Source of the DNA: Flavihumibacter sp. UBA7668
GTDB lineage: Bacteria > Bacteroidota > Bacteroidia > Chitinophagales > Chitinophagaceae
DNA length: 64,000 bases
Direction of reading: 5' to 3'
NCBI RefSeq assembly: GCF_002483205.1
Contig: NZ_DLHM01000006.1
Span: 1 to 64,000 of the forward strand
Below, piece after piece: positions 1 to 9,054 of this stretch. The notes below the pieces were generated by a model, which made no database searches, was not told where the DNA came from, and saw only the letters and a list, made by a program, of their open reading frames with translations. Made by a program: the position numbers and the translations under genes. The stretch's first letter is position 1. Every line of letters begins with the position of its first letter.

Positions 1-1424
1 TAAAGGATACCATCACCAATATCATCTGGAATGTGTATGGTAAAATTGAGAGTATAACCCAGAATGCCAAAGTGATCCGGTACACCTATGATGCAGCGGG
101 CAATCGGATCAGCAAGTCCACCACTACCGATACTACTTTCTATGTACGGGATGCATCGGGCAATGTGTTGAGTGTGTACCGTAAACCGGCAGCCGGACAA
201 ATCAATCAGGAGGAAGTGCATCTCTACGGCAGCAGCCGGCTGGGTATTGTAAGCCGTCACCTGGCACCCGATTCCAGTTTTAGCTTAGTGAATTCGTTTG
301 GTAAAATTTATAGTTATAAATTTACGAGAGGCGAAAAGCTCTTTGAATTAAGTAACCATCTGGGTAATGTGCTCGTAACCCTTGCCGACCGGGTTCAGCA
401 GGTAAAAGTAACCGGCGATACAGTACGGCATTACCTGGCTGATATACGAAGCGCCAATGACTATTATCCCTTCGGCATGCTGATGCCCGGCAGGAAGTTT
501 AATGCGGGTAGTTTCAGGTATGGGTTTAATGGAAAAGAAAATGATAATGATGTAAAAGGAACTGGGAATCAGCAGGATTATGGAATGAGGATTTATGATC
601 CGAGATTAGGTAGATTTTTTTCTGTAGATCCAATGACCGAAGAGTATGCAGAATTGACACCTTTTCAATTTTCTTCAAATTCCCCAATTTCTGGTATTGA
701 TAAAGATGGACTAGAATTTCAGAAAGCAGCAACCAAAGCGGCTCGGATGATTATTAAGAAAGCAGTTTCTGAATTAGTTGAAACGGGAATAAAGCAAAGG
801 TTTAAAGCGTACATGACTAAAAGTTGGTATAAGCAACTTGCAGATGATGCTGGAAACATAATGGACATTCTTGACGAATCTTGGTGGGAAATTGGATTGA
901 GTTTTGCGCCAGGTGTTGGTACTGGGTATGATTTAATAAATACATCAATTGATGGGATAAAAGCTTGGAAAGCATATGATAAATTAAAAACTAAAATTCG
1001 ATTCACTGAAAACCTTGTAAAATTTGGTGATAAATATGCAGCTAATGTAGAGAATATATTTACAGCTATTGAAAAACGAGGTGATTTACGAAGTGCATTA
1101 CTAAAGTCTGGAAAATTGGCAAAAGGTGAAGTTGCTCATCATTTAATTCCAGTAAAAATTTTAAGTGAAAATAATGTAGTGCAGGCTGCTGTTTCTGCTG
1201 GGTTCGATTTTAATGGTACAATCAATGGCAAAGGTGTAGATTCCAAAAAGCATAATACAGGCGGTCATCGAAAATATAGTGCATGGATTACTGAGCAGTT
1301 AACCAATTGGGCAAATGATCCTAAGAACAAAGGGTTTTCTCCAGAACAAGCTAGAGAATTTATTGAAACTAATTTAATACCTAAAGCTAAAAATTACGTT
1401 GATGTTGTTAATAAATTAGAATAA
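1..1424 (+). CDS. RHS repeat protein, C-terminal part, with AHH nuclease-like toxin tip (5' end outside window)
   Basis: The frame is open from the first bases of the window, so this is the 3' part of a longer RHS/YD-repeat gene; the first ATG at 33 is internal. The visible part has the RHS core (YTYDAAGNR, SNHLGNVLVTL, DYYPFGMLMPGR) ending in the usual core signature DPRLGRFFSVDP near 597-631. After that the sequence becomes AT-rich and unique to this copy. The tip contains AHH (His codons at 1137-1142) and, about 45 residues later, HRKY, the arrangement of AHH-type HNH/EndoVII-superfamily toxin nucleases. RHS proteins form a shell that encapsulates and delivers the C-terminal toxin. This is probably the expressed parent gene of the array that follows. 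The RHS core is certain; the nuclease assignment is by motif only. Confidence 0.85.
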   Translation, partial: KDTITNIIWNVYGKIESITQNAKVIRYTYDAAGNRISKSTTTDTTFYVRDASGNVLSVYRKPAAGQINQEEVHLYGSSRLGIVSRHLAPDSSFSLVNSFGKIYSYKFTRGEKLFELSNHLGNVLVTLADRVQQVKVTGDTVRHYLADIRSANDYYPFGMLMPGRKFNAGSFRYGFNGKENDNDVKGTGNQQDYGMRIYDPRLGRFFSVDPMTEEYAELTPFQFSSNSPISGIDKDGLEFQKAATKAARMIIKKAVSELVETGIKQRFKAYMTKSWYKQLADDAGNIMDILDESWWEIGLSFAPGVGTGYDLINTSIDGIKAWKAYDKLKTKIRFTENLVKFGDKYAANVENIFTAIEKRGDLRSALLKSGKLAKGEVAHHLIPVKILSENNVVQAAVSAGFDFNGTINGKGVDSKKHNTGGHRKYSAWITEQLTNWANDPKNKGFSPEQAREFIETNLIPKAKNYVDVVNKLE

Positions 1425-1434
1425 AAAAATTATT

Positions 1435-2112
1435 TCAACTTGAAAAAATTACTGGAATAGATTTTTCTGCAATTTCATAACCAGTAATTTTTTCTTTTTT
1501 TAGCTGATTTAATAAAGTTTCTGAAATTAAAACACGGGTTCCTAAATATCTAAATGTTAAGAGATGAATCTCGAGTTTTAATTTAATGCATAATTCTTCG
1601 GGAAAAATTTGATCTAATACTTCCTTTTCTTTGTGTTTTTCAATTAAACTTGAAAGAGTATTAAATTTGATGTTTGCTTCAATAGTAGACCAAATATCCC
1701 ATGTAATAGGCGATCGAAGGTCAAAGGTGGATTTATTAAAGTCAATTAAAGAGGTATAATCATTGGTGAAATGTAACCAATGAGCTTTAATATGCTTGTG
1801 CTTATAGTACAAGCTTGCAGGAAAATACATATGATCTGCAATTTTATAATTGTCAAATAATGATTTTATTTTTTCATTTACAATAAAACCAGTTGCGTTT
1901 ATAAGGCCTGTGCTAATAAAGTCAGTTATTTTCGCATTTTCGTCAACCTTTAAATAGTTTAAGTTTGGGATAAATAATGGTGTTTCTAAATTTGGTAGAA
2001 AATTTATAGAGTCGGATATTTCGAAATTATAATTATCACTCATTCCGTTTGTTTGCGGGTAAGTTTTACCGATTTCTTTTCCTGTTGAGTATTTAAGTAC
2101 GTAATATTCCAT
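1435..2112 (-). CDS. Putative immunity protein (imm11/DUF1629-like) for the AHH toxin
   Basis: This 225-residue soluble protein has no signal peptide. It lies 10 bp from the stop of the AHH toxin gene but on the opposite strand, so the two genes converge. The N-terminus (MEYYVLKYSTGKEIGKTYP) and the later ITDFISTGLI and HWLHFTNDY segments resemble the imm11/DUF1629 group of polymorphic-toxin immunity proteins; I judged this by eye. A cytoplasmic immunity protein fits a nuclease toxin. Because it is convergent it needs its own promoter, which would lie in the AT-rich 2113-2250 stretch. An unrelated passenger gene is the alternative, but position and lack of another partner favour immunity. Confidence 0.6.
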   Translation of the reverse strand: MEYYVLKYSTGKEIGKTYPQTNGMSDNYNFEISDSINFLPNLETPLFIPNLNYLKVDENAKITDFISTGLINATGFIVNEKIKSLFDNYKIADHMYFPASLYYKHKHIKAHWLHFTNDYTSLIDFNKSTFDLRSPITWDIWSTIEANIKFNTLSSLIEKHKEKEVLDQIFPEELCIKLKLEIHLLTFRYLGTRVLISETLLNQLKKEKITGYEIAEKSIPVIFSS

Positions 2113-2266
2113 AGAAATAGTATTTATTTAATAGCAATAAATATATCAATTTACAATGTATTTTAATTGTTTTTAAGTTCTTTCAAAAATATGCGGGCTT
2201 ATACTTTATATCAAAGGTAGTTTGGTTAATTATAAACCAAATTGCAAATTATAGATCAACCCCACT

Positions 2267-4285
2267 ATGGGCGGCAGTTTAACCAACGGAACGGACACTA
2301 CTGAAGCCAAACCGGTAGCACAGGATGTTTTTGGATTCAGTTTGCATTATTTCCGGAACGATTATAAAGCCATCTGGTTTAATCCGCAGGCCAGCTCGGT
2401 GATAGGAGGGCTCACCACCAATGCATCGCCGCTGTATAATGGTAATATTGCAGCCATGGCGGTGAATATTCCGAAGCTGAGTTCCACCAAACTCTACAAC
2501 TACAAGTACGATCAGTTAAACCGCCTAGTGGCGATGGATCTCTTCAATGGGCTCAATCCGGTAGCCGGCAGTTTTACGGCTTCTATCAGTACAGAATACA
2601 GAGAGCGGGTGAGTTATGATCCCAATGGAAATATCAAATCCTATCAGCGCAACGGGGATGCGGCACGCTTGACCATGGACAACCTGGCCTATCATTACAG
2701 ACCGAATACCAACCAACTGCACAGGGTTTATGATTCGGCAGTTGATGCCAGTGTTGGAGTCTATCCGAATTACCAGGATCTGCGAACCGGGCAGGCGGAT
2801 AATTATTACAAATACGATTCTATTGGTAACTTAATCAAAGAAGGTACTGATAGCATTATCTGGAATGTATACGGTAAGATTGAGCGTATCATTCAGTCTG
2901 GCAATGACATCCGGTATACTTATGATGCAGCCGGCAATCGGATCAGCAAGTCCACCTCTACAGATACCACTTTCTATGTTCGGGATGCATCGGGTAATGT
3001 GCTGAGTGTGTATCGCAAACCGGCAGCCGGACAAATAAACCAGGAGGAAGTGCATCTCTACGGCAGCAGCCGGCTGGGTATGGTAACCCGTCACCTGGCA
3101 CCCGATTCCAGTTTTAGCTTAGTGAATTCGTTTGGTAAAATTTATAGTTATAAATTTACGAGAGGCGAAAAGCTCTTTGAATTAAGTAACCACCTGGGGA
3201 ATGTACTCGTAACCTTATCCGACCGGGTTCAGCAGGTAAAAGTAACCGGCGATACTGTACGGCATTACCTGGCCGATGTTCGCAGCGCCAATGACTATTA
3301 TCCCTTCGGCATGTTAATGCCCGGCAGAAAGTTTAATGCGGGTAGTTTTAGGTATGGGTTTAATGGGAAAGAGAATGATAATGAAGTAAAAGGATCGGGT
3401 AATCAACAGGATTATGGCATGCGAATCTATGATCCCAGAATAAGTAAATTTTTATCCGTAGATCCAATTGCTAAATTATATCCAGAATTAACACCATTTC
3501 AGTTTGCAAGTAATTGTCCAATAACTATGATAGATTTAGATGGATTAGAAGGATTGATTCCATCAGGAATTCCAAATCCAATTTCAAAGAGTAAAAGACC
3601 AATTGGGATGATTTTGACTCCAGAAGATGCTTCTGCAATTAAGAAAAAAACTGTTGTTAAGGCATTTCAAGCAGCGTTTAATCAGGATCTCCCCAAAAGA
3701 CTTATTAACCATTATTCATATGGTGCTGGTCGACAATACATTTTAAGTAAGTATGAAACTGAAAATTTGAATATTTACCATACAGGTTTACATGGAGGCG
3801 CACCAAATGATATTAATAAGACTTCGGCATTTTTGGCCACTATAAAAAATGGAGAAACCAAAGAATTGCCAGATGGATATTCAATTCAGGGCGGTGCTGG
3901 ACTTGCTGGCACGTTAGGGCGATTTAAAATTGAACTTTGTGGAAAAGTTACAAAGGATAAAAAGGATGGTGATATTTGGAGATTTGAAGGTCAAATGAGA
4001 TTTATTGATACTTATGATTTCAAAGGTGAAAGTAGTTCTCCAGGAGATCTGGAAAGAAGTGAATGGGGGGATTTTCAAACTAGGTTCGCTGAAAATAATT
4101 TACCAGGCACACCATTTGAAATACGTAGCGAATGGATTAATGTTAAACAAGATAATTCAAACTTTTTTGATTGGTTTAATGGAAAGTCTTCAAAAGATAT
4201 TCCTAATAAGTTCGGAGGAGGTAATTCAAAAGAAGCTAAGGAAATCAGAAAGATAGGTACGGCAACTAATGAAATTGAAAAGTAA
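2267..4285 (+). CDS. Orphan Rhs toxin module 2: truncated RHS core plus unknown C-terminal toxin
   Basis: RHS core homology begins abruptly in frame near 2252; the ATG at 2267 is simply the first in-frame Met and has no clear ribosome-binding site, so expression is doubtful. Core runs to DPRISKFLSVDP near 3430-3466 and is nearly identical to the other copies. The unique tip (about residues 410-672) contains a D-T-Y-D-F motif followed 20-50 residues later by WGDFQTRFAENN and PGTPFEIRSEW. A D-x-Y-D-F type motif also occurs in colicin M-like lipid II hydrolases, but this is weak evidence and I do not assign the activity. The next gene encodes a lipoprotein, probably its immunity protein, so the toxin may act in the periplasm. 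Confidence 0.7.
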   Translation: MGGSLTNGTDTTEAKPVAQDVFGFSLHYFRNDYKAIWFNPQASSVIGGLTTNASPLYNGNIAAMAVNIPKLSSTKLYNYKYDQLNRLVAMDLFNGLNPVAGSFTASISTEYRERVSYDPNGNIKSYQRNGDAARLTMDNLAYHYRPNTNQLHRVYDSAVDASVGVYPNYQDLRTGQADNYYKYDSIGNLIKEGTDSIIWNVYGKIERIIQSGNDIRYTYDAAGNRISKSTSTDTTFYVRDASGNVLSVYRKPAAGQINQEEVHLYGSSRLGMVTRHLAPDSSFSLVNSFGKIYSYKFTRGEKLFELSNHLGNVLVTLSDRVQQVKVTGDTVRHYLADVRSANDYYPFGMLMPGRKFNAGSFRYGFNGKENDNEVKGSGNQQDYGMRIYDPRISKFLSVDPIAKLYPELTPFQFASNCPITMIDLDGLEGLIPSGIPNPISKSKRPIGMILTPEDASAIKKKTVVKAFQAAFNQDLPKRLINHYSYGAGRQYILSKYETENLNIYHTGLHGGAPNDINKTSAFLATIKNGETKELPDGYSIQGGAGLAGTLGRFKIELCGKVTKDKKDGDIWRFEGQMRFIDTYDFKGESSSPGDLERSEWGDFQTRFAENNLPGTPFEIRSEWINVKQDNSNFFDWFNGKSSKDIPNKFGGGNSKEAKEIRKIGTATNEIEK

Positions 4286-4290
4286 GTATC

Positions 4291-4839
4291 ATGAAGAATA
4301 AAATGCCAGAAAGTGATTTTGCCAAGTTTCTAATAAAAATTATGGTGATTTCATATTTGTTTATTGGGTGTGGAATCAATTCAATAAGTGAAAGTGAAAT
4401 ATTTCTTGAATATATTAGTGGTGAAATTCCAAAGGGGATCACTAATTTCAAGTTTTCAAAAAAATGCCAAAGTGCAGATTTCAAATCCCCTTGCACTTTT
4501 TACAGCAAATTCAATATATCTAATGCAAATTTTGAAGAATGGGTAAGGGAAATTGAATTACTTCCAGTTGATAGTACTTTTAAAAAGAATGTATGTAAGG
4601 GAGATAATTATTTGTATAATATAATTACTTCAATAAAATTACGTGATTATGTAAGCACTGATGAATCAAAATGGTGGGATAATTTTGATTGTGATTCACA
4701 ACGTGTATACGGTTCATTGTACTTTAGCAGCAATAAGGCAATCCGAATAATTAGGGACGAAAAATGGGATGGAAGAGTTTTAGTTAGGTATTGTGAGAAA
4801 AGAGAATTATGCTATCTTATAATTGAAACGTTTTTATGA
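4291..4839 (+). CDS. Putative lipoprotein immunity protein for module 2
   Basis: The gene starts 5 bp after the module 2 toxin stop. The 182-residue product has a hydrophobic N-terminal segment ending in the lipobox-like YLFIGCG (Cys near residue 29), so it is probably a lipoprotein; a start at the fifth codon (second Met) would give a shorter signal peptide. The rest is charged, with several Cys and Trp residues, and matches nothing I recognise. Its place right behind a toxin tip is that of an immunity gene, and an exported anchored immunity protein implies an envelope target for the toxin. Function is inferred from context only. Confidence 0.6.
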   Translation: MKNKMPESDFAKFLIKIMVISYLFIGCGINSISESEIFLEYISGEIPKGITNFKFSKKCQSADFKSPCTFYSKFNISNANFEEWVREIELLPVDSTFKKNVCKGDNYLYNIITSIKLRDYVSTDESKWWDNFDCDSQRVYGSLYFSSNKAIRIIRDEKWDGRVLVRYCEKRELCYLIIETFL

Positions 4840-5054
4840 TTTATTTTGCTGACTATAAGAGGTGAATGTTTTGGATTAAACAAACATTCCTGAAATGATT
4901 CTATTTTTCAGGACTTTGATACATTCCTTGACGTTGGTAATGCTATGATCCGGAATGGTAACCGCTAGCCATCTGGTACAACCCGCAGGCCAGCTCGGTT
5001 ATTGGAGGGCTCACTACCAATGCATCGCCACTCTACAATGGAAATATTGCAGCC

Positions 5055-6920
5055 ATGGCGGTGAATATTCCGAAGCTGAGTTCCACTAAACTCTACAACT
5101 ACAAATACGATCAGTTAAACCGCCTGGTGGCGATGGATCTCTTCAATGGGCTCAATCCGGTAGCCGGCAGTTTTACGGCTTCTATCAGTACAGAATACAG
5201 AGAGCGGGTGAGTTATGATCCCAATGGAAATATCCTGACCTATCAGCGCAATGGGGATGCGGCTAGGTTAACTATGGACAACCTGACCTATTCTTACAAA
5301 CCGAATACCAACCAGTTGCATAAAGTGGCGGATGCCGCGGCCGATGCCAGTGTTGGAGCCTATCCGAATTACCAGGACCTGCGAACCGGGCAGGCGGATA
5401 ATAATTATGTGTACGATGCCATTGGAAACCTGGTGCAGGATGTAAAGGATACCATCACCAATATCACCTGGAATGTATATGGTAAAATTGAAAGTATTAC
5501 CCAAAATGCCATGCTGATCCGGTATACTTATGATGCAGCCGGCAATAGGATCAGCAAGTCAACCACCACCGATACCACTTTCTATGTACGCGATGCATCG
5601 GGCAATGTGCTGAGTGTGTATCGCAAACCGGCAGCTGGACAAATAAACCAGGAGGAAGTCCATCTCTACGGCAGCAGTCGGCTGGGTATAGTAACCCGTC
5701 ACCTGGCACCAGATTCCAGTTTTAGCTTAGTGAATTCGTTTGGTAAAATTTATAGTTATAAATTTACGAGAGGCGAGAAGCTCTTTGAATTAAGTAACCA
5801 CCTTGGAAATGTACTCGTAACATTATCCGACCGTGTCCAGCAGGTAAAAGTAACCGGCTATACCGTTCGCCATTACCTGGCCGATGTCCGCAGCGCCAAT
5901 GATTATTATCCTTTCGGCATGTTAATGCCGGGGAGGAAGTTTAATGCGGGTAGTTTTAGGTATGGGTTCCAAAATCAAGAAAGTGACGATGAAATATTTG
6001 GTGAAGGGAATGTTGTGAATTTTAAATATCGTGTTCACGATGCAAGATTGGGGAGGTTTTTAAGTGTTGATCCATTGAATTCATCATTTCCATGGAATAG
6101 TCCCTATGCTTTTAGCGAAAATAGAGTGATTGATGGCATAGAATTAGAAGGTTTGGAAGTTGTATTAGTAAACAAAAGTAAAGATGAAATAATATGGAGC
6201 GGCGGAATGAAGATCACAGATAATAGTGCTATACATATTGTTGCACATGGATCACAAAATTTGATCGTCGATGATATAAATGGTAAAACAATTTCAAAAG
6301 CAACTGAGTTTAAATCTGTTTTAAAAATGAGTCCCCACTATGAGGTTCAATCTAATTCTGGACATGTAGTTGCTGTGCTTCATTCTTGCAGAACTGGAAG
6401 ACCAATAATTGATAAAAATGGAAATATATCGCCCTCATTTGCTCAGAAAATGTCAAAAGAATTATTAATGACAGTCATTGCGCCAGATGAGCGAGATTAT
6501 TTCAGCGCTTCAGGTGAAAAAGGACCTTTCTATACAAAAAGTACTGATGAAGGTAATAGAGATTATATTCCAGGAACCACTGTTGAGCAAAGAGGAAAAA
6601 GCACAGGTCGAAGTGCTAATTGGTTAGTGTATAATGAGGGTGTTTTAACTGGAGTTTTTGACGGCAAATGGGATCCAGTAGCAAAGCCTGGTTTTTTAGA
6701 CAAAATTTTATATAAAAAAGATTTAAGTTACTCGGTGTCTGCAAATAAATTAAACCTTAGACAAGGTGCTGGTACTTCTTTTGAAAAAAATGGAGTTCAT
6801 TTAGAAAGAGGAACAGAGTTACTGCCAACGGGTAATGTAAGTAATGGGTGGATGGAAGTTAATACACCTGACGGAAGAAAAGGTTGGGTAGATTCTCAAT
6901 ATACTAAAGCAACATATTAA
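5055..6920 (+). CDS. Orphan Rhs toxin module 3: RHS core plus caspase-like (clan CD) peptidase and SH3 domain
   Basis: Core homology starts at about 4968, just after an in-frame TAA at 4959; the ATG at 5055 is the first possible start and is internal to the core. The core ends near HDARLGRFLSVDP (6036-6074). The unique tip contains IHIVAHG (His398) and, 47 residues later, LHSCRTG (Cys445). The hydrophobic-His-Gly and hydrophobic-Cys pattern is that of clan CD Cys peptidases (caspase, CHAT, C80). The last 60 residues (LNLRQGAG...GWVDSQY) look like a bacterial SH3 domain. A D-to-Y change in the core (VTGYTVRHY, others VTGDTVRHY) is a copy-specific mutation. A lipoprotein gene follows after 2 bp. 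Confidence 0.75.
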   Translation: MAVNIPKLSSTKLYNYKYDQLNRLVAMDLFNGLNPVAGSFTASISTEYRERVSYDPNGNILTYQRNGDAARLTMDNLTYSYKPNTNQLHKVADAAADASVGAYPNYQDLRTGQADNNYVYDAIGNLVQDVKDTITNITWNVYGKIESITQNAMLIRYTYDAAGNRISKSTTTDTTFYVRDASGNVLSVYRKPAAGQINQEEVHLYGSSRLGIVTRHLAPDSSFSLVNSFGKIYSYKFTRGEKLFELSNHLGNVLVTLSDRVQQVKVTGYTVRHYLADVRSANDYYPFGMLMPGRKFNAGSFRYGFQNQESDDEIFGEGNVVNFKYRVHDARLGRFLSVDPLNSSFPWNSPYAFSENRVIDGIELEGLEVVLVNKSKDEIIWSGGMKITDNSAIHIVAHGSQNLIVDDINGKTISKATEFKSVLKMSPHYEVQSNSGHVVAVLHSCRTGRPIIDKNGNISPSFAQKMSKELLMTVIAPDERDYFSASGEKGPFYTKSTDEGNRDYIPGTTVEQRGKSTGRSANWLVYNEGVLTGVFDGKWDPVAKPGFLDKILYKKDLSYSVSANKLNLRQGAGTSFEKNGVHLERGTELLPTGNVSNGWMEVNTPDGRKGWVDSQYTKATY

Positions 6921-6922
6921 AA

Positions 6923-7321
6923 ATGAAACATCATTATTATTTATTTATTTGCCTATTGTTTTTTATATCATGTAATGACAAGGAGAAATCAGTAGCGATT
7001 AATCAACCTACAAGGGATATTTCATTAATTCAAAGGGAAATATTTCAAGGTGATACTTCAGCATATTTGGAGTTAAGGAATTTTTATTTAGATGATTTTA
7101 GTGGTGATTTTTTATTTTGGGCACTATACATGTCAAATAAGCATGACTATTCTAAGGCGCATTATGACGTATTCGAAAAGCTTGTTATTTCTTATGTTGG
7201 TGATATTACTAAGTTCAATGATATGGATGAACAAACAAAGCGCTTTGCAAAAGAATATTTACTGAAGGCAATTAAAAGCGGACATAAAGAAGCAGAAGAT
7301 GCTTTAAAGTTAATTGAATAG
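6923..7321 (+). CDS. Putative lipoprotein immunity protein for module 3
   Basis: The ATG lies 2 bp after the stop of the caspase-like toxin, so translation is probably coupled. The 132-residue product has a signal peptide ending in the lipobox LLFFISC (Cys17) and a helical C-terminal half (YLLKAIKSGHKEAEDALKLIE) reminiscent of one TPR/Sel1-like repeat. A membrane-anchored exported protein beside an orphan toxin is best read as immunity against an envelope-acting or envelope-crossing effector. I know no named family for it. Confidence 0.6.
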   Translation: MKHHYYLFICLLFFISCNDKEKSVAINQPTRDISLIQREIFQGDTSAYLELRNFYLDDFSGDFLFWALYMSNKHDYSKAHYDVFEKLVISYVGDITKFNDMDEQTKRFAKEYLLKAIKSGHKEAEDALKLIE

Positions 7322-7413
7322 GTTTAACTGATAATTATTTTCGAGTTTAATTGGTCCAAGTGTAAAGATGAAAATAGGCTATCCTTTGATTTTTTATCAA
7401 TGCCTTCAACCAA

Positions 7414-9054
7414 TTGCATAAAGTGGCGGATGCCGCGGCCGATGGCAGTGCAGGAGCTTATCCGAATTACCAGGATCTGCGAACCGGACAAGCCGACAAT
7501 AACTATGTGTACGATGCCATTGGAAACCTGGTGCAGGATGTAAAGGATACCATCACCAATATCACCTGGAATGTATATGGTAAAATAGAGAGTATAACCC
7601 AGAATGCCAAAGTGATCTGGTACACCTATGATGCAGCCGGCAATCGGATCAGCAAGTCCACCACTACCGATACTACTTTCTATGTACGGGATGCATCGGG
7701 CAATGTGTTGAGTGTGTACCGTAAACCGGCAGCCGGACAAATCAATCAGGAGGAAGTGCATCTCTACGGCAGCAGCCGGCTGGGTATAGTAACCCGTCAC
7801 ATGGCATCGGATTCCAGTTTTAGCTTAGTGAATTCGTTTGGTAAAATTTATAGTTATAAATTTACGAGAGGTGAAAAGCTCTTTGAATTAAGCAATCACC
7901 TGGGGAATGTTCTGGTAACCCTTTCCGATCGGGTTCAACAGGTTAAAGTATCCGGTGATACTGTTCGCCATTACCTGGCCGATGAGCGCAGCGCCAATGA
8001 TTATTATCCCTTCGGCATGTTAATGCCGGGAAGGAAGTTTAATGCTGGAAGTTTTAGGTATGGGTTTAATGGAAAAGAAAATGATAATGATGTAAAGGGT
8101 GAAGGCAATCAAATAAATTTTGGGGCAAGGATTTATGATCCACGAGTTGCCAGGTTTTTTAGTGTAGATCCATATTCGTTATCATTTCCAGATTTTACGC
8201 CTTTTTCATTTGCTGCAAATTCACCGCTTTCCCACATAGATAAGGATGGTGAATTTGCCCAGTGGATTTTACAATATGGTATAAATGTCGGTATCAACGT
8301 AATGACACAGATGTTGACAGCGTACATGCTGGATCCAAATGTTTCAAATTGGGAACAGGCTTGGGGAAAGGTGACTTTGTGGCAGGCTTTTGGTGAAGGA
8401 GTTGTTGATATGATAGGTACGAAGAAGATAAAAATGGCTTCAAATGCAGTTATGGGGATGGCGACCTATATAGACCAAGTTGGGGTGAAAAATATTACAG
8501 GGGAAGGCTTGGTAGGGTCGGGACTTATTGGACTACTAGAGCCGATTGTAGGAGATGCAATATCAAAACATGGAAGTAAGGCAGTCTTAGCCGGGTTGAA
8601 AAAAATGGGTTTGAATTCAAAAAGTCTTCGGCAGTTGGGATTTAATGTAAATAATTTTTCATTAGGAACTTCTTTTGAAAAGCGCCATGTTGCTAGTCGA
8701 ATTTCAGCTAAATCAAGTTATATTAAAGATAAAAATACAGTAGCATTGAAAGGAGTTGATTTTAAGGGCGATTTATCTGAAATAAATGATGGATTAGCAG
8801 CTGAAGTAAAGGATAAGACTTATGGAATAATTTACGAATTAAAAAATGGTAATAGATATTATAACGATGGTGGAACAATAAAGCCCTTAGCTGGTGGTGG
8901 GTATGTTGACTTGAGCCGTGGTGCTGCAAAGGCATTAGGTTTGATGAATGATGCAGGCAGCAGCAATTCGGAACAACTTAGAAACGCAATTGGGAAGCAA
9001 TTCAGTGTTGAAGAATATAAACAAGCAGTAGATGTTTACAATAAATCGAGATAG
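7414..9054 (+). CDS. Orphan Rhs toxin module 4: short RHS core plus unrecognised toxin tip
   Basis: Core homology begins near 7405 at TNQLHKVADAAAD, and the only upstream in-frame start candidate is a TTG at 7414; there is no ATG, so this copy is probably a silent cassette. The core ends at DPRVARFFSVDP (8140-8169). The unique tip is about 290 residues: first a region rich in small hydrophobic residues (GINVGINVMTQMLTAYML, MASNAVMGMATYID, GSGLIGLLEPIVGDAI), as in pretoxin linkers or membrane-interacting segments, then a polar domain with GVDFKGDLSEINDGL and GGGYVDLSRGAAKALGL. I do not recognise this domain. The cognate small gene overlaps its 3' end by 23 bp. Confidence 0.65.
   Translation: MHKVADAAADGSAGAYPNYQDLRTGQADNNYVYDAIGNLVQDVKDTITNITWNVYGKIESITQNAKVIWYTYDAAGNRISKSTTTDTTFYVRDASGNVLSVYRKPAAGQINQEEVHLYGSSRLGIVTRHMASDSSFSLVNSFGKIYSYKFTRGEKLFELSNHLGNVLVTLSDRVQQVKVSGDTVRHYLADERSANDYYPFGMLMPGRKFNAGSFRYGFNGKENDNDVKGEGNQINFGARIYDPRVARFFSVDPYSLSFPDFTPFSFAANSPLSHIDKDGEFAQWILQYGINVGINVMTQMLTAYMLDPNVSNWEQAWGKVTLWQAFGEGVVDMIGTKKIKMASNAVMGMATYIDQVGVKNITGEGLVGSGLIGLLEPIVGDAISKHGSKAVLAGLKKMGLNSKSLRQLGFNVNNFSLGTSFEKRHVASRISAKSSYIKDKNTVALKGVDFKGDLSEINDGLAAEVKDKTYGIIYELKNGNRYYNDGGTIKPLAGGGYVDLSRGAAKALGLMNDAGSSNSEQLRNAIGKQFSVEEYKQAVDVYNKSR

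Noticed and set aside
4005..4256. 83-codon plus-strand ORF within the module 2 toxin tip
   Set aside because: Lies in another frame of the toxin gene and has no independent support.
7324..7800. Long minus-strand ORFs antisense to the RHS cores (also 2831-3094, 5268-5504 and 9262-9663)
   Set aside because: They are mirror images of the repeated core codons and appear in each copy; no start signals or coding features of their own.
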